Shown in pieces: positions 19,801 to 31,602 of a DNA stretch of 64,000 nucleotides. The position numbers and the translations under genes are program-made. The DNA comes from Cafeteria roenbergensis (taxonomy: Eukaryota; Sar; Bigyra; Bicosoecida; Cafeteriaceae). The stretch covers positions 1 to 64,000 of the forward strand of contig VLTN01000037.1 in the NCBI GenBank assembly GCA_008330645.1, in the 5' to 3' direction. The notes under the pieces were generated by a model. That model was not told the origin of the DNA and searched no databases. It was given only the letters and a program-made list of their open reading frames with translations. Positions within the stretch are counted from its first letter, which is position 1. Every line of letters starts with the position of its first letter.

Positions 19801-22800
19801 CTGAATGAGGCCCTCATCGACGCCCCAGAGCTGCCGCTCGGGGGCGACCACATCGCTGTTGTGCGCGAGGCCAAGGCCTTGCGGGAGCGCATTCAGGAGG
19901 AGGCGAGGGTCCTTGCCCTCATCCAGGAGGCAATTGCCGGGCGCGAACTCGCCGACCTCAAGGCGTCGGTTGCCCAGGCTGCCGAGATGGACCCCGAGTT
20001 TGAGCCAGCCGAACGCAGCACCGCAGAGGCTCTCATTGCCACCATCGAGCGCGAGCGGGCCTGCGTCGCCTCGCTCAAGCAGGCGGCCGAGACCAAGGAC
20101 AAGAGCGGCATCGTCGCGGCTCTGGCCGACGCTGTTGAGCTCGGCAGCTTCGTCACAGACACGGAGGAGTACGCCACTGCTGTGGCCACAAAGAAGCGAA
20201 TCGAGGAGGAGGAAAAGGCAACAGCTGAGCTCCGTGCGGCCATTGCGAGCCGCGAGTTCGACGCCTTGGTGCGCGCGTTGGACAACATGACGGAAATGGG
20301 CCTTGGCGACGAGCCGGTCGTGGCAGAGGGCAACGCACTCCGCGAGACGCTCCGCGCACACGCGGAAGCGCGCAGCGTCATCAGCGCCGCCGTTGCGGAC
20401 CGGCAGCTGGGGCCGCTGTCAGCCGCGCTCCGCAAGGCCAAAGAGGTCAACCTCGACGACGCGGACGAGGCGGTGGTGAGCGGCAAGGCCCTCGAGCGCC
20501 GCTTGCTGGAGGAGGAAGCAGTCGAGTCGGAGCTTGGGGACGCTGTCACGGCCAACGACATCTCCGCCCTGGAGACCGCGCTTGCGCACGCTGACGCCAT
20601 CTCGCCCCCGTTCACCGAGACGGTGGTTGACAGCGACAACCATCCCAAGGCCCGTCGGCTGCTGGCCAAGCTCCGCGAAATCGAGGCCTGCAAGGCGGAG
20701 ATGGTCGAGGCATGCAAGCTCGCACAATTCGGCCCGCTGTCCGGCGCCATTCGCAAGGCGGCTGAGCTGGGAATCGAGTCAGGGCCCGAAATCGAACGGG
20801 CCAGAACTCTGATGGAGGAGCTGGGCGCCCAGTTCGAGCAGCTCAAGGCCCTGGAGCAAGCCTGCAACGCGCTGGACCGTGAGTCGATCGAGACCGCACT
20901 GGCTAAATGCAAAGACATGGGCCTGGGAGAGCAAGAGACGTGCGCGCACGCTCACGTCACGCTAGCCAAGATGGCCAAGCAGGACGAGCTCGCCGACCGC
21001 CTCGACTCCGCCGCCGAGGCATGCGACGACAAAGACGCCCTCCGTTCGCTTCTTGACGAAGCGGTGGAGCTCAATCTCGAGGCGCGCAAGGACAAGGCGC
21101 TGTCGGTGGCCAGGGCAGCAGAGGCGCTTGCCCTCCTCAAGCGCGACGAAGACCTCATGTCTGCCATCAAGGCGTCCGTCAAGGCCCTTGACGCGGAGGC
21201 TCTCGCCGCTGCGACCTCCAAGGCGACGACGCTTGGGGTCTCCGCTTCCGTGCTCGCCGAGGCTGAGGAGGCGGCCCGGCAAATCGACGAGACGCTGGCG
21301 CTCGACTCCAGGCTCGGAGCCGCGCTTGACTCCAAGGACATGGACAGCATCATCTCCGTCTACGAAGAGTGCGAGGCCAAGGGGGTCACCCCCCCCAAGA
21401 TGGCGGCCGCCTCTGCGGTCGTGAAGCGCGAGAAGGGGACTCGCGAAACCAAGGCCATGCTTGAGCGCGCCGTGGAGTCGGGTGACGGCCAGGTGCTTCG
21501 CGAGGCCCTGGCCAGGGCGACGGAGCTCGGCGTCAAGGGCGCCGAGGTGGACAGGGCAAAGGAGCTGCAGGACAAGATTGCCAGCGAGCGGGAGCTGGCG
21601 TCGGCGCTGCGTGCCGCGATGAAAGCCCTCGAGACAAAGGCCCAGTCCAAGGCCGGGGTCGAGCCCGTTGACATTGCTCCGCTCGACGAGGCGATCGATG
21701 AAGCCATCGCCAACGGCCTGGCTGCTGACAGCGAGGCTGTGTCGGAAGCGCAGGAGTTCAAGCTCAAGATGGAGCGCGTCTTGGTTGTGCAGTCGGAGCT
21801 TGCGGGGCTGCTTGCTGAGGCAGCAGCTCAGACCGGCAGCGCCACCGGGGTCATGAAGCGCCTGAAGAAGGCGCTCGACAAGGCAGAGGACCTGGGGATG
21901 GTCTGCGGCGTCGTGCGCAAGGCCAAGGCGACCGTGCGCGAGCTCGAGCGCGCCCGCTTCGAAGAGGCCGCCGACGACGACTTCGAGCCGGAAGATGACG
22001 GCATCGACGCCGAAGGGCTGCAAAAGCAGAGAGAAGAGCTCTTCGCCAAAGCTTCCCACCCCAAGTTCGAGTGGACCAAGTACAATCGCATCCGCACTCC
22101 AGATTCGTTTGCGTCGGGCGTCTACTTTGGCAAGAAGAAGATCAAGGCCAACCAGCTGGTGTGGCAAGCGAACGTTCTCCACAAGTCGATGACAGACTTG
22201 CCGAGGGGGCTGTCTCACGTGGCGAAGAACATCCACAAAAGCATCCTTGGCTACTGTGGCGACAAAACCATGAGCTTCCCGCCTATGCTGGCGGCGAACA
22301 TCCTGGAGAAGGGCATCGAGGAGCCGGCGGTGGTCGACGAGATTTACGTACAGGTGCTCAAGCACCTGCGCGACAACCCCAACCAGGAGAGCGAGTACAG
22401 CGCGTGGCAGCTGATGTGCATGTGCGTGGGGACGTTCCCACCGTCGCGCGACTTTGAGAGCTACTTGCTCAACTTCCTGCTTGCCTCGCGCACCAAGTCC
22501 GGCCAGCCCGGAAACTACGCGCGCTACGCGCTGCGGAGGCTCGAGGGCACGCTGCAGTCTGGGCCGTCCGCCTACATCCCGGCCCCCGAGGACATTCGGG
22601 CGTACAAGGACCGGCCTCCCATCCTTGCGACCATCGAGCTGGTGGACGGGTCAATCGTCACGGACGAGCTCCCAATCACGCCGGACATCAACGTCGGAAA
22701 GGTCGTGGAAATTTGCAGCACGTTCTTGGACATCACGGACCCGCGGCGGCGCTCCCTCGGCATCTTCGTGGTCGACGTGGACCAAGACACGAGCCATGAG

Positions 22801-23709
22801 CAGGGCTTCAACCCGCTCGCGGCCACCGAAGACGCCTCCGAGCTGATAGTGCCCCGAAAAACGCCGCGCCCGCTCTCAAGCGAGAGCTTCCTTGGAGACG
22901 TGGTCACGGTCAAAGTGCGCGCAAGGCAGGAATTCAAGTTCGTATTCAAGCGCAAGATCTTCCTGGACAACGGCACCAACACCAGCGACGAGGCGTGGGC
23001 AAACCTCATGTACATGCAAGCGGTGGACGAAATCGTCGCCGGCAACGTTCCTATCGACGAAGGCGACGACGGGCAGGTCGGCGACACGGCGCGCGTCGTG
23101 GACACGGTCGCCAGGATGTTTGCAGTGGACTACGCCGGTGCCATCCTCGCGGGCGAGTACTCGGAGGGAGGCGACGCATCAGACCTCGCGGGGGCAGTGC
23201 GGTCCGCGATTGCTGAAGAAGGAATTGAGTTTTACGTCCCCGAAAAGCTGCGCGACTCGGACTTCGACTGGGCTGAGAGCGTGGCTGCCCGCCTCCTGGA
23301 GGACGACAGCGAATCGGGAGAAGCCTTCATCGAGTTGGAGCCCGAGGAGCACGTGGAGGTCGTCCAGAGCCGAGTCGTCGATCACCCGATGTTCGGAGCT
23401 TGCTTCTTTGACGTGCGCAAGAAGGCCTTTCCGCCGTCGCTAGACGCCGCGTTCCAGGAGCACATGACCATTGCGATCAATGCCAGGGGTTTGCACTTTC
23501 TGAGCACAAAGACGCGCGAGACGCTGCAGTCCTTCGGCTACGCAAGCGTCTACCGCTGGGGCGGCTCTTCGACGCAGTTCACAATCTTCTTGTTCAATGA
23601 CGACGAGGACAACGTTGACGAAGTCACGATGTACACGTCCCAAGCTCCCGACATGGCATCGCTGATTCTTGACTACATCAACGCAATTATGGCGAGCTCG
23701 GAGGACTGA
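16859..23709 (+). CDS. MyTH4-FERM myosin heavy chain, three exons
   Basis: Actin-based motor, 2105 residues after joining 16859-16879, 17208-17312 and 17518-23709 (phase 0 at both junctions; exon 1, MSTFETG, is the least certain). Exon 2 gives the SH3-like start WVWVMHPEERWLPGKV. The motor has the P-loop GESGAGKTET (about 156), switch I NNNSSRFGK, switch II DIFGFEWF (about 450) and actin-binding APHFVRCMKPN (about 652), so it should be active. One weak IQ-like segment follows. Residues about 790-1520 are roughly eleven helical repeats of 60-70 residues. Then come MyTH4 (about 1547-1735, SFASGVYFGKKKIKANQLVW) and FERM to the end. MyTH4-FERM myosins link actin to microtubules or membrane cargo. 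The helical tail is not a simple heptad coiled coil. Confidence 0.93.
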
Positions 23710-24144
23710 AAGAATCAAGCCACCGCTCCAGATGCCCAACGCGCACCCCCTTTCCCCCCGGGGTCGCCGCATCTCCTTTGGCGGTCAGAGACGCCCCAGT
23801 TGCAGTCCAGCCCCAGCTGTCGGGTGTCGGCGGCACTTCTGGGATGCTGAGCGGGCGCGCCCGCTCTGCTGCTGACCGCCCTCACGCGCCGAGTCACGGT
23901 TGCCCCTCTGTGGAATGCAAGTGCTTGCAAGCCGGCGATCGAGTGAGCTGCGCTTTCCGGCAGCGCGCTGGATCCTGCTGGGCCCATTCGCAATGCACCT
24001 CCGTCCCTCCGTCCCTCACTCACTTTCTCTCACTCACACATACAAGCCACGCTACTCCGGCTAGAGCGCACTCCCGCCCGCAGATTCGCGAGCGACGCCG
24101 GCACGACGGCACCGGGGCGCAATTCTTGCGTTGCGCCAAGCGCC
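23710..24144. other. Convergent intergenic spacer
   Basis: Lies between the stops of the myosin and the large acidic protein. It includes a CT/CA-rich stretch near 24004-24050. No gene seen; it should hold both 3' UTRs. Confidence 0.5.
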
Positions 24145-24766
24145 TCAGCGTGCCGAGCGACGCCGTGCCTTACGTGCCGTGCGGCGCGGGCGTGAAGACG
24201 CAGCCGTCGAATCCGCTGCGTCGTCATCCTGGCTCGCCGTGTCTTCCTCCCTGGCTGCTGCCTGCCCGCCATCTCCGGCCGCCGCGGCGGCAGCCAGGTC
24301 CAGGATCGAGCCAGCCCGGGCGTCGGCGCCCGCGACGGCTCGCGAGCTGGACGCCTGCGGGGACACCGACGCGCCCGACGCAGCGCGGCGAAGTCCGGCA
24401 ATGGCCATGGCTGCTGCGGTTGGGTCTTCGTTGCCCGCTGCGGCCGCCGTCGGCTGGGCTTGACGCGCCGCCACGGCGTTTCCCTCCTGCATGGCCTCTG
24501 CACCAGCTGCCACGAGCGCCCCTAGCGCATCACCGTCCCCGAAACTGCTGGAACGGCCGGCCCCGGCAGGGCTGCCTTGCGGCTTTGCGGTGCCGCCTTG
24601 GTCGCCACCTGCTGGCGAGCTCTGGTGAAAGCTCTGCCCGCGGTTCCGCGACACAGGCGAGCTGCTGCCATGCCTCGCGTCGCTCGGCGCACGCACTCCG
24701 CGCCCTCGGGCGGGGCTTGACGTGTTCGCGTTCTCCGAGTGGCGCTGGCTGCTGCTCCGACGTTGC

Positions 24767-24805
<39 letters not shown>

Positions 24806-27800
24806 TCTTCCTCCTCGTCTTCGTCCTCGTCCTCGTCGTCCTCGTCGTCCTCGTCCTCCTCGTCTTCATCGTCGTCTGCCGCCAGCTTGTCAGCCTTCCC
24901 CTGCGCGCCCTCGAGCCGGCGCCGCTCCTCTTCCTGCTTGTCCTTGCGCTTCTGCAGGCGCCGCTCCAGCGCTCCCGCGCCCTCGTCCGCCCCCTCCCAC
25001 CCTGCAGCAGCAGCCGAAAAGTAGTGCTGGCGAGCACGGGCCATGGCCGCGGCAAGCTCGGCCGCGTCGCCCTCCCGCCGCTGCAGATCCTCTGAAGTCT
25101 CAGCGAGCGCCGCGCGGGCGAGCGTCAGCCGCTCGAGCAGCATGTTTTCGGTCTCGCGGGCCTGCGAGAGGCGCTGCCGCTGGGTGCCGGACAGGGACTC
25201 GGCAGTCTGCAGCCGCAGAGTCAGACGCCGAACCTCCGCTCGCGCGCGCTGCAGCTCCGACCTGGCACCCTTGCTCATGCCAGCGCGGCCATCAGGAGCG
25301 GCCGCACCGTCTCCTGAATCCCCGGTGCTGCCACTCGCTCCCCCGCGCCGGTCGGCAGACTCAGCAGCGTGCTTGGCCGCGTCCGTGTTGGCGGCGCCAG
25401 CTGCGCCGCCGCCACTGCCGCCGCGTCCCGTGACTCCCGGCGCCTCGGTGGGCGGGCCGAGCACGGCGGACGCATCCGCGAGGCTGAAGCCGACGCCGCC
25501 CCCAGCGGGCGACGAGATGGCACCGAACGCATCAGCAGCGTCGCCGCGGGCGGAGTGGCCGATCGGCGACTCGCCGGGCCACTCGCTGTTGCCGAAGCTT
25601 CCCCCCCACCCACGGCCGCCCGCGGCGCGCGCCCCGCCTTCCGCGAGTCCGTCCTCGTCGGCCGAGCCATAGTCGAAGCTGCCCTGGCGAGCGATGCGCG
25701 CCGCCGCTACTCCAGGCGCGTCTGCGCGCCGAACCGGAGTCACGAGGCCAGCCGCGTGGCCGGACCCAACTGAGGCGTCGCTCATGGCGCGAGCTCTCGC
25801 CGCCCCGTCGCCGTCCAGCGCCGCAGAAGAGGAGAGCACGTGCAGCAGCGCTGCGCGAGCGGCCTGCGCCGCTGGCTGTGGGGGTCCCCCCATGACCGGC
25901 TCCAGGCGAGACACGCCCCTCGGGGCGAACGGGTCCACCACGCCGACGATGAAGCCTCCGGCCGACGCTCCGCGATGGTCGAGGGCAAGAGGGACGCCGC
26001 GCGGGGCGTCCACGGCCACGCCTACTCGGTAGACAGGCGCGCGGGCAGGCGCTGGGCGAGCAAGCGCGCGGGCAGAGGAGCCGGGGCGGCGGTGGCGGCG
26101 GCTGCCGCTGCTGCGGGCAAGCGAACTCTCCTCCCCGTCGCCGTCCCCTCCGTCGTCGTCCTCGTCCCCGTCGTCCATGGAGGCGTCCAGCTCGTCGTCC
26201 TCGTCCTCGACGGAGCGCAGCACGGCGTCCGCAGCTCGCTCGATAGCGTGGACCTTACGCTGGGCAACGGCGGCACGGGCGCCGGGTGCAGGGCGGTCGC
26301 GACCTGCCCCGTAGCTGCCCTGGAGCAGCGACCTAAGCGAGCCGACCTGGCCGAGCCGGCCGGCGGCGGCCTCGGCGCGGCTGAAGCGCGCAGCCGCTGC
26401 CGCCTCGAGCTCGGCAGCGAAAACGCGCATGTCGAGGACGTGGCGGCGGGCGAGAACGCGGGCAGAGGCAACGGCGCGGTCGCGAGCGCGGGCCGACCCG
26501 ACTTCTCCAGCAGCGGCCACGAGGATGACGCGGGAGGAAGCGACGTGGGCGAGGCCCCCGCGGCGGAGGCGCACCGCCACGATGCCTCCCAGGCCGTGCG
26601 GCACGCCCCGGCGGTCAGCCGCGGCGGCGGCAGCGCGGGCAGCCGGGTGCCTGCCGCCCGGGGCGGACGAGGACACGGACGCGGTGGCGGGCAGCGGTCC
26701 GTCGCGTGAGACGGTGCCGGCGGGCAGGAAAGGAGGGTCGGTCTGCGAGAGCACCCACCCCTCGCCGTAAGGCGTTCGGACCAGGTCGCCGAGGGCGGTC
26801 ACGTGAGCGCCGCCGCCCCAGGCGCTGCACGCCCCTGCGGCGGTAGCGAGCGCGGCCGAGTCGAGCATGCGGGCCACGTCGGCGCCAGGCTGCGCGCCCG
26901 CAGCCACAAGGTGCGGCGCAGAGAAGGCCACGGCAGCAGCGCGGGTCAGCGCAGGGTCGGCGCCGTCGAGTCCCGGGTCGCGGCCGGTGAGGGCGGCCAG
27001 GCGGGCCCGCAGCTGGGCATTCTGCACGAGCAGCGCGGCCGCAAGGGTGGCGCGGGGCGACGCGTCCGCAGCGGACGCCACGCCGGCGGCGGACTGCCCC
27101 TGCCCTTGGGGCTGCGTGAGCGCCGCGGAAGCGTCGTCGTCAGCGGCCCGGCGGGCGCGCTTGGCAGCAGCCGGCACGGCTGCCTCCGTTGCTGCGGCAG
27201 CCTCTGTGCCCCCTGCCTCCTCCTCGTCGCGGGCTGACAGGCCGCGCTTGCGTGACCCGGCCTGGGAGCCCGTGCGGCGGCGCTGGCGTGCGGTGCCGCC
27301 CCGAGGCGCACGGTCGCTTGCTTGGCCGGCTGCCGCAGCGCCCGCTGTCGACCCGGACGCGTCGGTTGCTGGTGCGGATGAGGACGAGGATGAGGACGAG
27401 GACGAGGAAGACTCGGCTGCCGGCGCCGGCTCCTCGGGGTCTAGCAGAGTGGTGTCGGCTGCGTCGCCCCCCGCGGCAGCAGACGAGGACGAGGACGAGG
27501 ACGAAGACGAGGACGAGGACGAGGCGGGGTGTTCCGCACCGGGAGCCGCGGCAGCGTGCTTGCTGTCGAGGTCGTCGGCGAGTGCGCGAAGATGCGACGC
27601 GATGGCGACGACCGCTGCGGAGTGCTCGGCGCCTCGCGCAGTCACCGCCCGCAGCGCAGTGAGGTACTGCGCCTGCGCGGCAGCAAAGCGGGTGTCCATT
27701 TCCGCCCCGCGAAGGCGCACAGCCTCGAGGCGCTCGCGCACGCTGAGGCCGACGAGGAGGGAGGAGGACAGAATCCGGCGGCCGCGCGCGTCCGTGATGC

Positions 27801-29795
27801 CTCGGGCCGACGCCATGGGCCTGAGGTGGCGGCTGCGGTCCGCGCCGGGGAGCGCGCTGTCGAGCATGGGCGCAAGCAGGTGCTCCGTCCCGCGAGGAGG
27901 GCCGATCTCGCCGAGGGCCCGCCCGCCGCCGGGCTGGGGGCCGGCGATCGCCTCCGCATCGCCGTCCGGAGCCGGGGATGGCATCGCGGCCCCGCCGCGG
28001 CCAGACATCCACGCGCCGGACATGGCCCTGGCTGCGGCCGTAGCGGCGTAGCCCTCCGTGTCCCGCAGAACCCGAGACGCCAGCCAGGAGGACAGCGCCG
28101 GGGCAGGGGCGCGCAGAATGAAGCCGGCCGGAACATCTGCGCGAGAGCCACGGGGCGGGGAGGCGGGGCGGTGGGAGTGGCAGACGAGAGACGTGAGGAG
28201 TGCTGGGCCGGGGGGCGGCGCTGGGCGACGGGCGCCGCAACTGGGCGCTGGGCTTACCGAGGGCAGGGTCGAACTCCTCCATGGGACCGTCCTCCTCGCC
28301 TGCGAAGACAACGCTCTCCAGCACGCGGGCGGCTTCCGGGTCCATGGCCGTCGCCTCGCGCATATCGCGCTCCGCTGGGTCCTCGTGTGTCGAGCGGCTG
28401 TCCTGGCTGGCGCGATCTCCCTCGTCCTGGTCCTGCTGATGGTCGGAGTCGCCCGAATGGTCAGCGCGGCCGCGGAGGCGCGCGCTGCGCTCGCGCTGGG
28501 GAAGCGCGCGGCCTCCAGACGTGGCGCTTTTGCGGTCGCCCGAAGCAGCGCTCGAGCCGTCCTCGGAGAGCGAGCGAAGCAGCGCCTTGACGGCCAGGCG
28601 CCTGCCAGAGTCCTCGTGGGAGGGGACCATGCATGCTAGCTCAAGGTCGCGCTGGATGTCACCGTCGCTGACGCCAAGGAAGCCTGCACGGGCATGGCGG
28701 CAACCAGGCGGAGAAATTACGAACAGTCGGCAAACGCCTTTCAAGCTGCCCCTCCCCCCGCCAAGCGACGCTCCAAAGGCCCGCAACGAAAGGGATACGC
28801 GAGGACGCGGCGGGGCGAGGCCCAGCGCGCGCGCTTTGCGTCGAGCGCGGCGGACGGGGGTCAGGGGGGGGGGGGGGGGCGGGCGCGAAGGGCGGCGGAG
28901 CGAGCCAAGTGCACCTCGAGCCGAACCAGTCCCGCAGCTGCGCGCGGCCCTCGGCTGCTCACCTTCAACCTGCGGGATCTTGAGGGTCCGCGAGAAGTGC
29001 TCGACCTCGCGCATTGTGTAGGGCCGCGGCTTCTCCTTGCGCCCGGAGCCCGGCGCGCGGGTGCGTCTGCGAGCGAAGTCGGTGGCCGAGCAACAGTTGG
29101 CAGCATCGGGACGCTCGCCTCGGCGGATTCCGCGCGCGGGCGGCAAGGCACGGCGCTGGGAGCCCGGGCAGCCCGGGTGCATGCCGGGTGCACCGCACTG
29201 CCCGGGCGGCGTGCCGCGGAGGGGGCGCTCCTGGCGCGGGAAGGGGCTCGAGGGCCGCGCCCGGTCGCACGCGCTGGTTGTTTTTTCGCCGGACGAGGCG
29301 CGCCGGCAACTGTCACTGCCTGCGCCGCCGCCATCCGCGGCGCCGCGCCGGGCAGCGGGCCCGCCCGCTCCCCGCCCTGCCTGTGTCCCGCGCGAGAAGG
29401 CTCCCGCCTGACCGGGCGCGGTCGCGGGACGCCCACGCGGCGCGGCGCCCGGCGGGAGGCAGGCGCGGCGAGGCGCCGCCCCAGTGAGCGGGTCTGCGTC
29501 ACGAGCGGCTGCTGACCCCTCTCCGCAACAGCGCCCGAGGCCCGCCTCGCCCGGCCCGCCGCGGCCCGCGCCCGCGGGCTGGCAGTCCCAAGCCAAGCCA
29601 GCCGCCGGAGCCGCGCCGGGGCAGGCGGGCCCCCGGGAGGAGGACCATGGCGCGCGGCCAGGGCGGGCTGCGCTGTGCCACGCCATCCAGACCGGGGTGC
29701 AGCGGCCCCGGCAACGCAGCCCGCCGCGAGCCGCGGGGTGGCGGGGCGCGCCCGCGGCCCTCGCCAGTCAGCTCTCACCCTTTGCGAGTCTCCAT
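24145..29795 (-). CDS. Unknown large acidic coiled-coil protein, four exons
   Basis: I do not recognise the family. Exons 29795-29779, 29066-28963, 28683-28258 and 28136-24145 join in phase (donors GTGAGA, GTGAGC, GTAAGC; all acceptors GCAG) to 1512 residues. The spliced N-terminus METRKG ... KEKPRPYTMREVEHFSRTLK is the most conserved-looking part, rich in aromatic and charged residues. The middle has a small beta-rich patch, LVRTPYGEGWVLS ... GGIVAVRLRRGGLAHV (about 630-690), like short KOW/Tudor-type inserts. The rest is Ala/Ser/Gly-rich with Ser runs. A coiled coil lies at about 1130-1230, then a strongly acidic block including 13 consecutive Asp (about 1271-1295), and a basic C-terminus. 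Charge pattern and PxYTxxEV motif suggest a nuclear protein, but this is a guess. Confidence 0.65.
24769..24804 (-). repeat. GTC/GAC trinucleotide run encoding poly-Asp
   Basis: An uninterrupted run of GTC on the plus strand encodes consecutive Asp residues in the acidic protein. It is flanked by a longer imperfect CTC/GTC-rich tract to about 24880 encoding mixed Glu/Asp. Such runs vary in length between strains. Confidence 0.85.
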
Positions 29796-30156
29796 GCCCG
29801 ATGCCAGCACGGCCCGGGTCTCGCGCGGGGCGCTTGAGCTGTGCGTCGGCCTTCAACGACGCGTGAGTGGGAAGCCAAGGGCAATCAGCCCCGCGCGTGG
29901 CTCTGCCGGCCGACCCGCGAGCGCCAGCAGTGTTCCCCCTGCCCAGGGGCTCCGCCCGGCTCGCGCAGCCACAGCGGCGAGGCACGCGCCCCTGCCCGCC
30001 CGCAGCCCCACTGGCGAGCCCGCGGGGGCGAGCTGCGGTCCTGAGCGCGCGGCGCGCGAACCGCTTCAGTTGCCGGGCGCTTGCCGCGCCCGAGCGAAGA
30101 ATCGCGCTTGTTCAAGTGCCCTGCCGTTGGTGCAGCCGACCCTGCGCAGCCGAGGC
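29796..30156. promoter_or_regulatory. Bidirectional promoter region, unknown acidic protein / PLP enzyme
   Basis: These 361 bp separate divergent ATGs. AGTTGC lies at 30068-30073, 84 bp before the PLP-enzyme start. No TATA box seen. Confidence 0.5.
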
Positions 30157-31602
30157 ATGGAGGTTCACCCAGCGGTGTCTGTGGCCGCCGTCGGCGCCGC
30201 TGCGGGCGCGGCTGCCGCGCTGGCGGGGTGGTGGGCGGTGACGCAGGCAGAGCCCCGGGCGGCTCAGCGCGCTGCGCCGGCCGAGCCTGCTGCGCCCGGC
30301 GCCGCCCCGCGAGGGGGCCTTCCGACATCAGTGCGCCCAGTGGACGACGTCGCCCGCGCCATGCTGGCGCGAGCGGCGAGGAGCTGGCCCGCGCTGGTGG
30401 GCGCGACGACTCTGATCCGCGTGGCCAGCCTGAGCGAGGAGACGGGCTGCGAGATCCTGGTCAAGGCGGAGCACCTCAATCCGGTCGGGAGCCCGAAGGA
30501 CCGCGTGGCCCTGCGGGCAGTGTGCGACGCCGTGGCCTGTGGGCGGCTGCGCCCAGGCGGCACCATCGTCGAGGGCACTTCGGGCTCTACCGGCATCTCG
30601 CTGGCCGCGCTGGCCCGGTGCATCGGCCTCCGGTGCGAGGTGTTTGTGCAGGACGACGCCAGCTCCGACAAGGTGGCTGCACTGCGGCGCCTGGGGGCGG
30701 AGGTGGTGCTCGTGCCGGCTCAGTCCATCGTGTCCAGAGACCACTACGTGAACAGGGCGAGGGCGAGGGGCGCGGAGCCGGGGTGCCTGTTCGTGGACCA
30801 GTTCGAGACTGCGTGCAACGCGCGGGCGCACGAGGAGGGCACGGGGCCGGAGATCCTGGCCGCGGTGCCGGGCGGCCGCGTGCACGCATTCGTCATGGGG
30901 GCCGGGACGGGCGGCACGCTCGCGGGTGTCTCGCGGGCTCTCAAGCGGGCCCGCGGCGGCGACCCGGCGCCCGCCACGTCCTGCGGGAACGCCGCCGGGT
31001 GCGGCGGCGAGCTCGCAGCGGCCGGCGCGCCTGCGGACGTGCCTCGCAGTGCCGAGGCCGCAGCCGGCCGAGCGGTGGAGAGCAGCGCCGCAGCGGCCGG
31101 CGGGGCGGCGGGTGCAGCCGGCCCCGACGCTCTGACCAGCTCCATGGCCGCGCGAATCAGAGACGCGGTGAAGCGCACTGGCGTGGCTGTGGTGCTGGCG
31201 GACCCGCCCGGCTCAGCCCTCTACCACCGTGCTGCGCACGGCACGGCCTTTGCAGAGGAGCAGGCGGAGCGCACAGTGCGGCGAAACCGGTACGACACGG
31301 TGGTGGAGGGCATCGGGCTGGACCGCGTCACCGCCAACCTGCGACGGGCCGTCTTGGACGCGGCCGTGCGAGTCAGCGACGAGGAGGCGGTGGCAATGTC
31401 CAGGCGACTCGCGGAGAGGGACGGACTGTTCCTGGGGTCGACCTCTGCCGTGCACTGCGAGGCGGCGAGGCAAGTGGCGCTCGCGCTCGGCCCCGGCCAC
31501 ACCGTCGTCACGATGGCATGCGACAGCGGGGAGCGCCACACCACCCGCTTCTGGAGCGATACGTTTTTGCGAGACGCCGGCCTGTTGCCCCAGGCCGCCT
31601 GA
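30157..31602 (+). CDS. Cysteine synthase-like PLP enzyme with N-terminal membrane anchor
   Basis: Fold-type II PLP enzyme of the cysteine synthase/cystathionine beta-synthase family, 481 residues. Signatures are NPVGSPKDRVAL with the PLP lysine K114, the substrate loop EGTSGSTGIS (139-148), the phosphate-binding loop GAGTGGTLAG (248-257) and DSGERHTTR (about 456). An Ala-rich insert of about 70 residues sits at about 265-335. I chose the ATG at 30157 because it yields MEVHPAVSVAAVGAAAGAAAA, one membrane span. The open frame extends upstream to 29647 with no conserved sequence. A membrane-anchored cysteine-synthase homologue recalls the yeast mitochondrial outer-membrane protein Mcy1. Whether it makes cysteine from O-acetylserine cannot be told. 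Confidence 0.85.
   Translation: MEVHPAVSVAAVGAAAGAAAALAGWWAVTQAEPRAAQRAAPAEPAAPGAAPRGGLPTSVRPVDDVARAMLARAARSWPALVGATTLIRVASLSEETGCEILVKAEHLNPVGSPKDRVALRAVCDAVACGRLRPGGTIVEGTSGSTGISLAALARCIGLRCEVFVQDDASSDKVAALRRLGAEVVLVPAQSIVSRDHYVNRARARGAEPGCLFVDQFETACNARAHEEGTGPEILAAVPGGRVHAFVMGAGTGGTLAGVSRALKRARGGDPAPATSCGNAAGCGGELAAAGAPADVPRSAEAAAGRAVESSAAAAGGAAGAAGPDALTSSMAARIRDAVKRTGVAVVLADPPGSALYHRAAHGTAFAEEQAERTVRRNRYDTVVEGIGLDRVTANLRRAVLDAAVRVSDEEAVAMSRRLAERDGLFLGSTSAVHCEAARQVALALGPGHTVVTMACDSGERHTTRFWSDTFLRDAGLLPQAA

Noticed and set aside
17269-20361. A 1030-residue open frame on the minus strand opposite the myosin motor
   Set aside because: It is antisense to a clearly conserved myosin. In GC-rich DNA the opposite strand of a long coding exon often lacks stops. 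The product shows no coherent motif.
27140-29686. Single long minus frame treated as one protein
   Set aside because: It mixes real exons (28963-29066, 28258-28683) with introns and an out-of-frame stretch of the next exon. The spliced model with four exons is in phase and uses the standard splice signals.
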